A stretch of 10,449 nt of DNA from an uncultured Micrococcus sp. Its GTDB lineage: Bacteria > Actinomycetota > Actinomycetes > Actinomycetales > Micrococcaceae. Positions 1 through 6,800 of the stretch are shown piece by piece. The notes under the pieces were generated by a model. That model made no database searches. It was given only the letters and a program-made list of their open reading frames with translations, and was not told the origin of the DNA. The position numbers and the translations under genes are program-made. Every line of letters begins with the position of its first letter. Within the stretch, counting starts at the first letter, position 1. The stretch covers positions 1-10,449 of the forward strand of contig CAMIOJ010000050.1 in NCBI GenBank assembly GCA_946222435.1, in the 5' to 3' direction.

Positions 1-1344
1 GGCTTCACCCCGGACAACAAGATCGCGATGCTCGAGCAGCTGAAGGACGAGACCGAGATCCTGGTCTGCTTCAACGCGAAGGACCTGGAGCGGAACAAGG
101 TCCGGGCGGACCTCGGCATCACCTACGAGGACGACGTCCTGCGCCTGGTGGACGTCTTCCGTGAGCGCGGCTTCCTGGTGGAGCACGTGGTGGTCACGCA
201 GCTGGAGGACTCGAACCACCGGGCGCTGGCGTTCCTGGAGCGCCTGGAGCGGCTGGGCATGAAGGTGGCCCGTCACCGCATCATCCCCGGCTACCCGCAG
301 AACACGGCGCGGATCGTCTCGGAGGAGGGCTTCGGCCGGAACGAGTACTCGGAGACGTCCCGGGACCTCGTGGTGGTCACGGCCCCGGGCCCGGGCTCGG
401 GCAAGCTGGCCACGTGCCTGTCCCAGGTCTTCCATGACCACGCCCGCGGCATCCGCTCCGGCTATGCGAAGTTCGAGACGTTCCCCATCTGGAACCTGCC
501 GCTGGAGCATCCGGTGAACGTGGCGTACGAGGCCGCCACCGCGGACCTGGACGACATCAACCTGATCGACCCCTTCCACCTGGCCGCATACGGGGAGCAG
601 GTGACCTCCTACAACCGGGACGTGGAGGTCTTCCCGCTCCTGGCGGCCCTGCTGGAGAAGCTCACGGGTTCCTGCCCGTACAAGTCCCCCACGGACATGG
701 GCGTGAACATGGCCGGCCACGCGATCGTGGACGACGACGCCTGCCGCGCCGCCTCCGAGCAGGAGGTCATCCGCCGCTACTACAAGGCGGTGGTGGCCGA
801 GGCGATCGCCGGGGACACGGACGAGGTGTCCGAGCGCATCGCCCTGGTGATGTCCCGGCTGGGCCTGTCCTCCGCGGACCGACCGGTGGTGGATGCGGCG
901 CTGGCGGTCCAGGCGCGCACGGGCGAGCCGGGTTCGGCGCTGCAGCTGGAGGACGGCACGCTCATCACGGGCAAGACGTCCCCGCTGCTGGGCTGCTCCG
1001 CCGCCATGCTGCTGAACGCGCTGAAGCACCTGGCCGGCATCGAGGACGAGGCCACGTTGCTCTCCCCGGCGGCGATCGAGCCGATCACCGAGGTGAAGGT
1101 CCGCCACCTGGGCTCGGCGAACCCGCGCCTGCACACGGACGAGGTCCTCATCGCGCTGTCCGCCTCAGCCGCCACGGACGAGCGCGCCCGCCGTGCCCTG
1201 GACAAGCTGGGCGAGCTCACCGGCTGCGACGTGCACACCACCACCATCCTCGGCAGCGTGGACGAGGGCATCTTCCGCTCCCTCGGCATGCTGGTCACCT
1301 CGGAGCCGGTGTTCCAGAAGAAAGGCCTGTACCGGAAGCGGTGA
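1..1344 (+). CDS. UPF0371/DUF1846 family protein, 5'-truncated by window edge
   Basis: The open frame already runs at base 1 (it begins GFTPDNKIAM), so the ATG at 28 is internal and the true start lies upstream. About 447 residues are visible; the family is usually near 490-500, so roughly 50 N-terminal residues are missing. The family is recognised from the run ERNKVRADLGITYEDDVLRL, the FPIWNLPLEHPVNVAYEAAT segment and the KSPTDMGVNMAG segment, all typical of UPF0371 proteins found in Firmicutes and Actinobacteria (a Corynebacterium diphtheriae member has a solved structure). A glycine-rich loop, GPGSGK, lies at bases 388-405 and resembles a nucleotide-binding P-loop. No signal peptide or membrane segment is visible. 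The biochemical function of the family is not established, so none is assigned. The gene converges on the HNH gene, and the paired hairpins start 39 bases past its stop. Confidence 0.93.
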   Translation, partial: GFTPDNKIAMLEQLKDETEILVCFNAKDLERNKVRADLGITYEDDVLRLVDVFRERGFLVEHVVVTQLEDSNHRALAFLERLERLGMKVARHRIIPGYPQNTARIVSEEGFGRNEYSETSRDLVVVTAPGPGSGKLATCLSQVFHDHARGIRSGYAKFETFPIWNLPLEHPVNVAYEAATADLDDINLIDPFHLAAYGEQVTSYNRDVEVFPLLAALLEKLTGSCPYKSPTDMGVNMAGHAIVDDDACRAASEQEVIRRYYKAVVAEAIAGDTDEVSERIALVMSRLGLSSADRPVVDAALAVQARTGEPGSALQLEDGTLITGKTSPLLGCSAAMLLNALKHLAGIEDEATLLSPAAIEPITEVKVRHLGSANPRLHTDEVLIALSASAATDERARRALDKLGELTGCDVHTTTILGSVDEGIFRSLGMLVTSEPVFQKKGLYRKR

Positions 1345-1382
1345 GGCGGGGTGGACCAGGGCCGAGATCGCACCCTGCGTGC

Positions 1383-1453
1383 GTTGCTGTCGCGTGAATG
1401 GCCGCTTTCAGCCGCTCAGATGGCCTGAGAGCGGCCGTTTGCAGGACCGCAAC
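1383..1453. repeat. Imperfect long hairpin, copy 1 of a REP-like pair
   Basis: The inner arms at 1397-1411 (AATGGCCGCTTTCAG) and 1425-1439 (CTGAGAGCGGCCGTT) pair over 15 positions, with two G-U wobbles in the + strand RNA and a 13-base loop. An outer stem pairs 1383-1391 with 1445-1453 (one mismatch), separated from the inner stem by a 5x5 internal loop. It starts 39 bases after the DUF1846 stop, so it may end that transcript. No T-run follows the outer stem; only GTTT follows the inner one. The same design recurs at 1481-1545. Confidence 0.6.
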
Positions 1454-1480
1454 AGCCACCGGCAGCCCTGCCTTCACGGA

Positions 1481-1545
1481 CCTTGCACAGATGTGGCAGT
1501 TCTCAGCCCCGCGCAGGCACTGAGAACGGCCACTCCCGTGCAGGG
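1481..1545. repeat. Imperfect long hairpin, copy 2 of a REP-like pair
   Basis: The inner arms at 1493-1506 (GTGGCAGTTCTCAG) and 1520-1533 (CTGAGAACGGCCAC) pair with one mismatch around a 13-base loop. An outer 8-bp stem pairs 1481-1488 with 1538-1545 (one G-U wobble), separated by a 4x4 internal loop. Copy 1 and copy 2 share the right-arm core CTGAGARCGGCC, the loop length and the two-stem plan, so they are probably the same repeat family. It could act as a bidirectional terminator, an mRNA-stabilising element or a REP-type repeat; the sequence does not decide between these. Confidence 0.6.
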
Positions 1546-1689
1546 TCGGCGTCCTCCGCGCCTCCTTCCCTTCCCGACGACGGCGCGCACCTGGGCCGCC
1601 TGCCTCGCCGCCCCTGGGTGTAGGTCATCGTGAGGGCGAGCATCACGGTTCACATTGCGGCCAACGAAATGGGCACATGCGATGCGGGG

Positions 1690-2625
1690 TCAGGCAACAT
1701 CCGCTGCCGTCGCGTTGCGGAATCGCTCGTAGGCCCATTCAAGATTGGGGACCCCGGGACGATCCGTGCGCGAACGCGGAAGGGCCATGAGCTTCTTGCC
1801 ATGAAGCTCCTGCAGGCCATGCCGAAGCATGGGCCCGTCCACTTCCTCAAGAAGATCCTTCCGGATCTCCACCACATGGTCCGGCCGGATGCCTAGGAAC
1901 TGGCGGTCGAAAGCAGCATGGTGAATCTTGCACATGGCAATGCCGTTCTTAATGGTCGGCAACCCCAGCTCTTCGTGCTTATCCGGAACGATGTGCGCAG
2001 CATCCAGCAGCTCCGGATGCGCGAAGTTGCACACGGCACAATGATTGTCATAGGCGACGAGAACCGTAGACCGGAACACCGGCTGATGGAGCCGGACTTT
2101 GGTCTCACGGAGGACATAACGCCGCAGCGACAACTCCATCGGCGAATTAGACAGCAGCTCGGGAGAATAGTCCTCCGGGTCCATGGGGGCGATGACGAAC
2201 TGCTGGAGGTGAGGCTCCTCCGCCAAGATGTAGACCGGCGCGACGACCTGATAAGTCGCGGGATTCATTCCCACACCCACAAACCAGATGAGGGGCAAGT
2301 TGAGCTCATACGCGCGACGCAGACCAGCATTATCCGGGTGGGAGGGATCGGTCCCGCGCCACTTGTAGCGGATCAACCCGTCCGGTCCGATCTCGTCTTC
2401 GTAGGGACGCTCCTGACCGTGAGATCGGTAGGCGGTACGGAAAGAGAGTGCAGCCTGAAACCCCTGCGGCCTCCAAATACCCTGCATCGGGGCAATGAGG
2501 CGAAAGTCTTCACCCTGCCACTGGAAGTCGCTGAGATCTTCGCGGGTCAGCGGCACCTGTCCATCAAGGGTGCGGTCGAGGAGCCAGTCGATGGCTGTGG
2601 CGCGAAGGGTCTCCGGTTCGAGCAC
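1690..2625 (-). CDS. HNH endonuclease with PUA/SRA-like N-terminal region
   Basis: This 311-residue protein matches the common 'HNH endonuclease / predicted restriction endonuclease' family (COG3440 type). The C-terminal nuclease is clear: C196-x2-C199, DAAHI with H211, N227, and CKIHHAAFD with C232 and H235/H236 give a zinc-bound beta-beta-alpha-metal fold, followed by the family-typical FLGIRPDHVVEI. Residues ~45-150 (GIWRPQGFQAALSFRT, YKWRGTDPSHPDN, PLIWFVGVGMNPATYQVVAPVYI) form the usual N-terminal domain. By analogy with McrA-like enzymes it may read modified DNA; that is inference. The start is GTG, chosen because AAAGGGGA sits 5 bases upstream. Sampled G+C is 52-58%, against about 72% in neighbouring genes, which suggests horizontal acquisition. 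No methyltransferase or other restriction gene is beside it, so a modification-dependent (type IV-like) or housekeeping nuclease is more likely than a classical restriction pair. Confidence 0.88.
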   Translation of the reverse strand: MLEPETLRATAIDWLLDRTLDGQVPLTREDLSDFQWQGEDFRLIAPMQGIWRPQGFQAALSFRTAYRSHGQERPYEDEIGPDGLIRYKWRGTDPSHPDNAGLRRAYELNLPLIWFVGVGMNPATYQVVAPVYILAEEPHLQQFVIAPMDPEDYSPELLSNSPMELSLRRYVLRETKVRLHQPVFRSTVLVAYDNHCAVCNFAHPELLDAAHIVPDKHEELGLPTIKNGIAMCKIHHAAFDRQFLGIRPDHVVEIRKDLLEEVDGPMLRHGLQELHGKKLMALPRSRTDRPGVPNLEWAYERFRNATAADVA

Positions 2626-2630
2626 AAGTT

Positions 2631-2638
2631 CCCCTTTC
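2631..2638 (-). promoter_or_regulatory. Ribosome binding site of the HNH gene
   Basis: On the minus strand AAAGGGGA ends 5 bases before the GTG start at 2625. It is the best Shine-Dalgarno match near the N-terminus and supports this start. Confidence 0.55.
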
Positions 2639-2729
2639 GGCCTGTTTCCACCGTTTCTGCAGCCTAGCAGCGGCCTCAGTCAGGGCGGCTCGTTGTTGGC
2701 CTCGAAAGGACCCTTCATCCGCCGTGTCC

Positions 2730-2758
2730 TTCCACGAATAGAGAACCCGCCTTACGCT
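2730..2758 (+). promoter_or_regulatory. Putative promoter of the small unknown gene, possibly leaderless
   Basis: A TANNNT-type -10 box, TACGCT, occupies 2753-2758, only 6 bases before the ATG at 2765. TTCCAC at 2730-2735, 17 bases upstream, is a poor -35 box. No purine-rich Shine-Dalgarno sequence precedes the ATG. A transcript starting at or next to the ATG would be leaderless, which is common in Actinobacteria. The -35 match is weak, so this is tentative. Confidence 0.3.
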
Positions 2759-2764
2759 CACCCC

Positions 2765-3292
2765 ATGACCACACCCCAGAACCCGGTGCCGTCCGAGGCG
2801 GGGGCGAGTGCCGTCGTCGGGAAGGAAGAGCCGGGCAACTCAAGGCCGCCCGCTCCTCTGGTCCCCTCTGTCCCGCACGGCGCCTTCGAGCAGTTCGACG
2901 AGCAGGGCCGGCCAGAGCCGGGCTTCGCCGCGGACGAGGCCGGCACGCTCCTCGGGTTCTTCCTGCACAGCGTGATCGCCCCGCTGCGGGACGCGGGCCT
3001 CCCGGACGACGCTCCCTTCCACGCGATCTGCGAGAAGGGCGCCGTGTGGTTCCCGTTCTCCGCGGCGGTGCCCTCCGGGGACCTGCAGTTCACCGACCGC
3101 ACCAAGCTGGCCATGGTCTCCCTCGAGAAGACGGTGGGCGCGGACCAGACGGAGTACGAGCGGGTGCTCGACGACGTCGCCGCGGGCGGGCGAGTCCCTG
3201 CTGCGGTGGGTGGAGCGCGACCTGCTGCGCTGACCAGGCCGGACGCCCCTCCGGGTGGCCGCCCCTCCCCGGGCCTGGACCTCGACCGCTAG
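2765..3292 (+). CDS. Hypothetical protein, probably frameshifted near its C-terminus
   Basis: I do not recognise this protein. As written it is 175 residues: a Pro/Ala/Ser-rich start (residues 1-~40), then a compact acidic domain (about 41-140, with TLLGFFLHSVIAPLRDAG, HAICEKGAVWFPFSAAVP, FTDRTKLAMVSLEKT), with no signal peptide or membrane segment. After ~3185 the frame degrades into a Gly/Pro/Ala/Arg tail with many A/T third bases. The next frame reads AGESLLRWVERDLLR and stops with TGA at 3231-3233, with every third base G or C. Dropping one G from 3188-3190 joins the two into a 155-residue protein ending GGESLLRWVERDLLR. The start at 2765 lacks a Shine-Dalgarno and may be leaderless. An upstream in-frame extension back to 2495 is antisense to the HNH gene and was not used. 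It lies 70 bases (or 129, if it ends at 3233) upstream of poxB on the same strand, so the two could be co-transcribed. Confidence 0.7.
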   Translation: MTTPQNPVPSEAGASAVVGKEEPGNSRPPAPLVPSVPHGAFEQFDEQGRPEPGFAADEAGTLLGFFLHSVIAPLRDAGLPDDAPFHAICEKGAVWFPFSAAVPSGDLQFTDRTKLAMVSLEKTVGADQTEYERVLDDVAAGGRVPAAVGGARPAALTRPDAPPGGRPSPGLDLDR

Positions 3293-3345
3293 CGTGGAAG
3301 GCAATGCGGCGCCCACTGCCGAATCGGCCCGGGCGCCTCCCGACC

Positions 3346-3355
3346 AGAGAAGAGG
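3346..3355 (+). promoter_or_regulatory. Ribosome binding site of poxB
   Basis: AGAGAAGAGG ends 7 bases before the GTG at 3363. It decides the start: the open frame extends further upstream, but only this start has both a good site and an N-terminus that aligns with E. coli PoxB. Confidence 0.7.
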
Positions 3356-3362
3356 TTCCACC

Positions 3363-5078
3363 GTGGCCACTGTCGCCCAGAACATCGTCGAGACCCTCCA
3401 CGCCTCGGGCGTGCGCCGCATGTACGGCGTACCCGGGGACTCCCTCAACGGGCTGACCGAGGCCCTGCGCTCCCACGGCGGCATCCAGTGGGTGCACACC
3501 CGGCACGAGGAGACCGCGGCCTTCGCCGCCTCCGCCGAGTCCCAGCTCACGGATGAGCTCGCGGTCTGCGTGGGCTCGTGCGGTCCGGGCAACCTCCACC
3601 TGATCAACGGCCTGTTCGACGCGCAGCGCTCCCGCACCCCGGTGCTCGCGATCGCCGCGCACATCCCCTCGGAGGAGATCGGTTCGGGCTACTTCCAGGA
3701 GACCCACCCGCAGGACCTGTTCCGCGAGTGCTCCGTCTACGTGGAGCACGTCTCCTCGGCGGACCAGATGCCCCGCATGCTGCGCACCGCGATGCGGGCC
3801 GCCGTCGAGCAGCGGGGCGTGGCCGTGCTCGTGATCCCGGGCGACGTGGCCCTCACCGAGCTCTCCGCGAAGCCCGAGGTGATCCGTCACACGCCGTCCC
3901 GCGTCATCCCGGCCGACTCCGTGCTGCGCGAGGCCGCTGAGGCCTTGGACTCGTCCAAGCGGATCACCATCCTGGCCGGCGCGGGTGCGGCCGGCGCCCA
4001 CGATGAGGTCGTGGCCCTGGCGGAACGCCTGCAGGCCCCGATCGTCCACGCTCTGCGCGGCAAGGACCGGATCGAGTACGACAACCCGTATGACGTCGGC
4101 TTGACCGGCCTGCTCGGCTTTGCCTCCGGCTACCACGCGCTCAAGGAGGCCGAGACGCTGCTGATCCTCGGCTCCTCCCTGCCGTACCGGCAGTTCTACC
4201 CCGAGGACGCCACGGTCATCCAGGTGGACGTGCGCGGCGAGCAGATCGGCCGACGGGTGGCCGTGGACGTGCCGCTCGTAGGCGGTGTGAAGGAGACGGC
4301 CCAGGCCCTGCTGCCGCTGCTGCGCGGGAACTCGTCGTCGGCGTTCCTGAAGAAGGCGCTCAAGCACTACGCCAAGACCCGCAAGGACCTCGACCAGCTG
4401 GCCACCCCGGGCCGTGGACGCGTGCACCCGCAGTATGTGGCCCGCCTCCTCGACGAGTTGGCCGACGACGACGTGGTGTTCCTGCCCGACGTCGGCTCCC
4501 CCGTGGTCTGGGCCTCCCGATACCTGACGATGAACGGGCGCCGCCGGATCATCGGCTCGATGTCCCACGGCTCCATGGCCAACGCGGTCACGCAGGCGGT
4601 CGGCGCCCAGGCGGTCGACCCCACCCGCCAGGTGGTGGCCATGGCTGGCGACGGCGGGCTGGCCATGATGCTCGGCGAGCTGATGTCGTTCGTGCAGAAC
4701 GGCCTGCCCGTGAAGACGCTCGTGTTCGACAACGACTCGCTGAACTTCGTGGAGCTCGAGATGATGGCCGCCGGGTTCGTCCCCTACGGGACGAGCCTGG
4801 AGAACCCGGACTTCGCGGCGATCGCGGAGGCGATCGGCATCAAGGGCTTCCGCGCGGACCACACGACGGACCTGCCCGCGGTGATGCGCGAGTTCCTTGC
4901 CCACGATGGGCCGGCGCTGCTGGTGGTCAAGACCGAGCGTCAGGAGCTGACGATCCCGCCGAGCATCGAGTTCGAGCAGGCCAAGGGCTTCGCGCTCTAC
5001 GCCATGCGCACCGTCCTCGATGGCAAGGGCACCAAGCTGCTCGACCTCGCCAAGGCGAACCTGCGCCAGCTCTTCTGA
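3363..5078 (+). CDS. poxB: Pyruvate dehydrogenase (quinone) / pyruvate oxidase
   Basis: This is a thiamine diphosphate- and FAD-dependent enzyme that decarboxylates pyruvate to acetate and CO2 and passes electrons to membrane quinone. From the GTG start it is 571 residues, against 572 in E. coli PoxB, and is collinear throughout. The N-terminal PYR domain has GVPGDSLNGL and the cofactor-activating glutamate E50 in TRHEETAAFA, followed by GSCGPGNLHLINGLFD and IGSGYFQETHPQ. The central FAD-binding domain has APIVHALRGKDRIEYDNPYD. The C-terminal PP domain has the TPP/Mg motif, GDGG from residue 429 through N457. The tail (EQAKGFALYAMRTVL... to LRQLF) matches the E. coli C-terminal region that binds the membrane. 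One small oddity: the usual NN..LGFV at the end of the TPP motif reads DN..LNFV here. The gene is followed by a strong stem-loop at 5093-5127 and is probably the last or only gene of its transcript. Confidence 0.95.
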   Translation: MATVAQNIVETLHASGVRRMYGVPGDSLNGLTEALRSHGGIQWVHTRHEETAAFAASAESQLTDELAVCVGSCGPGNLHLINGLFDAQRSRTPVLAIAAHIPSEEIGSGYFQETHPQDLFRECSVYVEHVSSADQMPRMLRTAMRAAVEQRGVAVLVIPGDVALTELSAKPEVIRHTPSRVIPADSVLREAAEALDSSKRITILAGAGAAGAHDEVVALAERLQAPIVHALRGKDRIEYDNPYDVGLTGLLGFASGYHALKEAETLLILGSSLPYRQFYPEDATVIQVDVRGEQIGRRVAVDVPLVGGVKETAQALLPLLRGNSSSAFLKKALKHYAKTRKDLDQLATPGRGRVHPQYVARLLDELADDDVVFLPDVGSPVVWASRYLTMNGRRRIIGSMSHGSMANAVTQAVGAQAVDPTRQVVAMAGDGGLAMMLGELMSFVQNGLPVKTLVFDNDSLNFVELEMMAAGFVPYGTSLENPDFAAIAEAIGIKGFRADHTTDLPAVMREFLAHDGPALLVVKTERQELTIPPSIEFEQAKGFALYAMRTVLDGKGTKLLDLAKANLRQLF

Positions 5079-5092
5079 CCTGCCGCGCACGA

Positions 5093-5127
5093 CGACGGCC
5101 CGGACGCTGGCGGCGTCCGGGCCGTCG
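5093..5127. terminator. Bidirectional stem-loop terminator between poxB and the ligase gene
   Basis: Arms CGACGGCCCGGACGC (5093-5107) and GCGTCCGGGCCGTCG (5113-5127) pair perfectly over 15 bp around a 5-base loop. It lies 14 bases after the poxB stop and 19 bases beyond the stop of the opposite-strand operon. No T-tract follows on either side, as is usual for high-GC actinobacterial terminators. Confidence 0.8.
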
Positions 5128-5146
5128 CCGCCTCGCCACCAGTGTG

Positions 5147-6754
5147 TCAGCGCAGCTCGCGGCGGAGGATCTTGCCCGTGGCGTTCTTCGGCAGACCGTC
5201 CATGATGGTCACCGTCCGCGGGTGCTTGTAGCGGGCCAGCCGCTCCGCCGCGAAGGCCTGCAGGTCCTCCTCGGAGACGGTGCTCCCGGGGGCCACGGAG
5301 ACGAAGGCCGTCACCTCCTCGCCGAGACGCTCGTCTCCCACGCCGACCACGGCCGCCTCGGTGACGTCCGGGTGCTCGTAGAGGACCTCCTCGACCTCAC
5401 GCGGGTACACGTTCATGCCACCGCGGATGATCACGTCCTTGAGCCGGTCCACGATCACCACGTACCCGGCCTCGTCACGGCGGGCGAGGTCGCCGGTGCG
5501 GAACCAGCCGTCCTCGTCGAACGCCGCCTCCGTGTCCTCCGGGCGGCCCCAGTAGCCGGCCATGATGCCCTCGCCCCGGATGCGCAGCTCAGCGGAGGTC
5601 TCGAAGTCCTCCTCGGGCACCTCGGTGCCGTCCATCGCCACGATCCGGAACTCGAAGCCGTCCACCGGCCGGCCCACGGTGCCTGGGCGCGTCGGCGCGT
5701 CCACGGGGTTGAAGAAGCACGCGCCCGCGTTCTCGGACAGCCCGTAGCCCTCGAACACGGGCACGCCGTACAGCTTCTCGGCGGCGTGCAGCGTGTCCAC
5801 CGGCAGGCTCGCACCGCCGGAGAGGGGCATACGTAGCCGGGACAAGTCCGCCGGCTCGGCCCCGGCCTCACGGCGGGCCCGGGCCACGGAGAGGAACGCC
5901 CCGTGCATGGTGGGCACACCGGGCAGGAACGTGATGCCGTGGTCCTGCAGCTGGTCGTAGGCGGCTTCCGGCTCGAACCGCGGCATCAGGGACAGCGTGG
6001 ACCCGGAGAACACCGCGCCGTTGAGCACCACCGAGAGCCCGAACACGTGGAACATCGGCAGCGCGGCGAACACGACGTCGTCCGGACCGAGCCGGCCCAG
6101 GCCGGTCGCCGTCGCCATGGCGTTGGAACGCAGGTTGGTGTGCGTGAGCCGGGCGCCCTTGGGCCGCCCCGTGGTGCCCGAGGTGTAGAGCAGGACGGCG
6201 TCGTCGTCGGGGTCCCGCGGGGTGATCTCCGTGACCGGGGCGATGCCCTCGGCGGCGCAGGCCGCTGCGATCGACTCGAGGTCCCTCGTGACCACCTCCA
6301 CGTCCACGTCCGGGTCCGCGGACACCTCGTCCACGGCAGGCAGGCCGGGCATGGTCCAGAGCATGCGAGCGCCGGAGTCCTGGAGGAAGTACCGCAGCTC
6401 CCGCGGTGTGAACAGCGGGTTCAGCGGCACCATCACGGCGCCGAGCCGCATGAGCGCCTCGTAGACCGCCACGAAGGTCGGGACATTGGGCAGCATCAGC
6501 GCCACCCGGTCCCCGGGGCCGATGCCGCGGTCCCGGAGCCAGCCGGCGGTCGCCGCCGTGGCGGCGTCCAGCTCGCGGTAGGTCATGGTGGCCTCGCCCA
6601 CCCGCAGGGCGACGGCGTCCGGCTGCCTGCGCACAGTGGCGGACAGCAGCTCCGCCACGTGGCCGCGGCGGCCCATGGACCGGTCCAGATCGGCGCCGGT
6701 GGGGGCAGAGGTGTCTGGGGTGTCAGGGGTGCCGGAGAGGGAGGGGGTGCTCAC
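5147..6754 (-). CDS. AMP-forming long/medium-chain acyl-CoA ligase
   Basis: This member of the adenylate-forming superfamily (FadD-like) activates a carboxylic acid with ATP to the acyl-adenylate and then to the CoA thioester. From the GTG at 6754 it has 535 residues, normal for the family. Core motifs are in order: P-loop YTSGTTGRPKG (~190-200), GYGLSENAG (~336-344), GWFRTGDL with the ribose-binding Asp ~422, the hinge DRLKDVIIRGGMNVYPREVEE, and the C-terminal catalytic lysine K528 in NATGKILRREL. The frame is open to 6832, but that would overlap the preceding gene and add a Pro/Arg-rich stretch unlike the family, so GTG 6754 was chosen; AAGAG lies just upstream. It follows the acyl-CoA dehydrogenase gene by 46 bases and is probably the last gene of the beta-oxidation operon. 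Exact chain-length preference cannot be read from sequence; a CoA ligase for another carboxylic acid is possible. Confidence 0.92.
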   Translation of the reverse strand: MSTPSLSGTPDTPDTSAPTGADLDRSMGRRGHVAELLSATVRRQPDAVALRVGEATMTYRELDAATAATAGWLRDRGIGPGDRVALMLPNVPTFVAVYEALMRLGAVMVPLNPLFTPRELRYFLQDSGARMLWTMPGLPAVDEVSADPDVDVEVVTRDLESIAAACAAEGIAPVTEITPRDPDDDAVLLYTSGTTGRPKGARLTHTNLRSNAMATATGLGRLGPDDVVFAALPMFHVFGLSVVLNGAVFSGSTLSLMPRFEPEAAYDQLQDHGITFLPGVPTMHGAFLSVARARREAGAEPADLSRLRMPLSGGASLPVDTLHAAEKLYGVPVFEGYGLSENAGACFFNPVDAPTRPGTVGRPVDGFEFRIVAMDGTEVPEEDFETSAELRIRGEGIMAGYWGRPEDTEAAFDEDGWFRTGDLARRDEAGYVVIVDRLKDVIIRGGMNVYPREVEEVLYEHPDVTEAAVVGVGDERLGEEVTAFVSVAPGSTVSEEDLQAFAAERLARYKHPRTVTIMDGLPKNATGKILRRELR

Positions 6755-6800
6755 GGTGACTCTTGGTGGTCGTCGTCGGTGGTGGGGGATGGTTGACGGA

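Larger units (their letters stand above)
1345..1689. other. Intergenic region with two matched hairpins
   Basis: This 345-base gap separates two convergent genes. Its first two thirds hold two long imperfect hairpins (1383-1453 and 1481-1545, listed separately). In 1546-1689 I see no gene, no tRNA-like fold and no clear repeat. Short open frames cross the gap on both strands, but they have no convincing ribosome binding site or recognisable product. Confidence 0.6.

Noticed and set aside
1630..1896. 88-codon plus-strand open frame at the end of the intergenic gap
   Set aside because: Most of it lies antisense to the HNH C-terminus, with no good ribosome site and no recognisable product.
1918..2667. 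249-codon plus-strand open frame opposite the HNH gene
   Set aside because: The minus strand carries intact HNH motifs over the same bases; this frame has no family features.
3234..3278. Inverted repeat CCAGGCC...GGCCTGG just after the alternative stop at 3233
   Set aside because: Only 7 bp of stem with a 31-base loop and no T-tract; too weak to call a terminator in such GC-rich sequence.
3090..5090. 666-codon open frame antisense to poxB
   Set aside because: It is an Arg/Gly/His/Val-rich translation opposite a gene with full-length similarity to E. coli PoxB. Long antisense frames are expected at this G+C because stop codons are rare.
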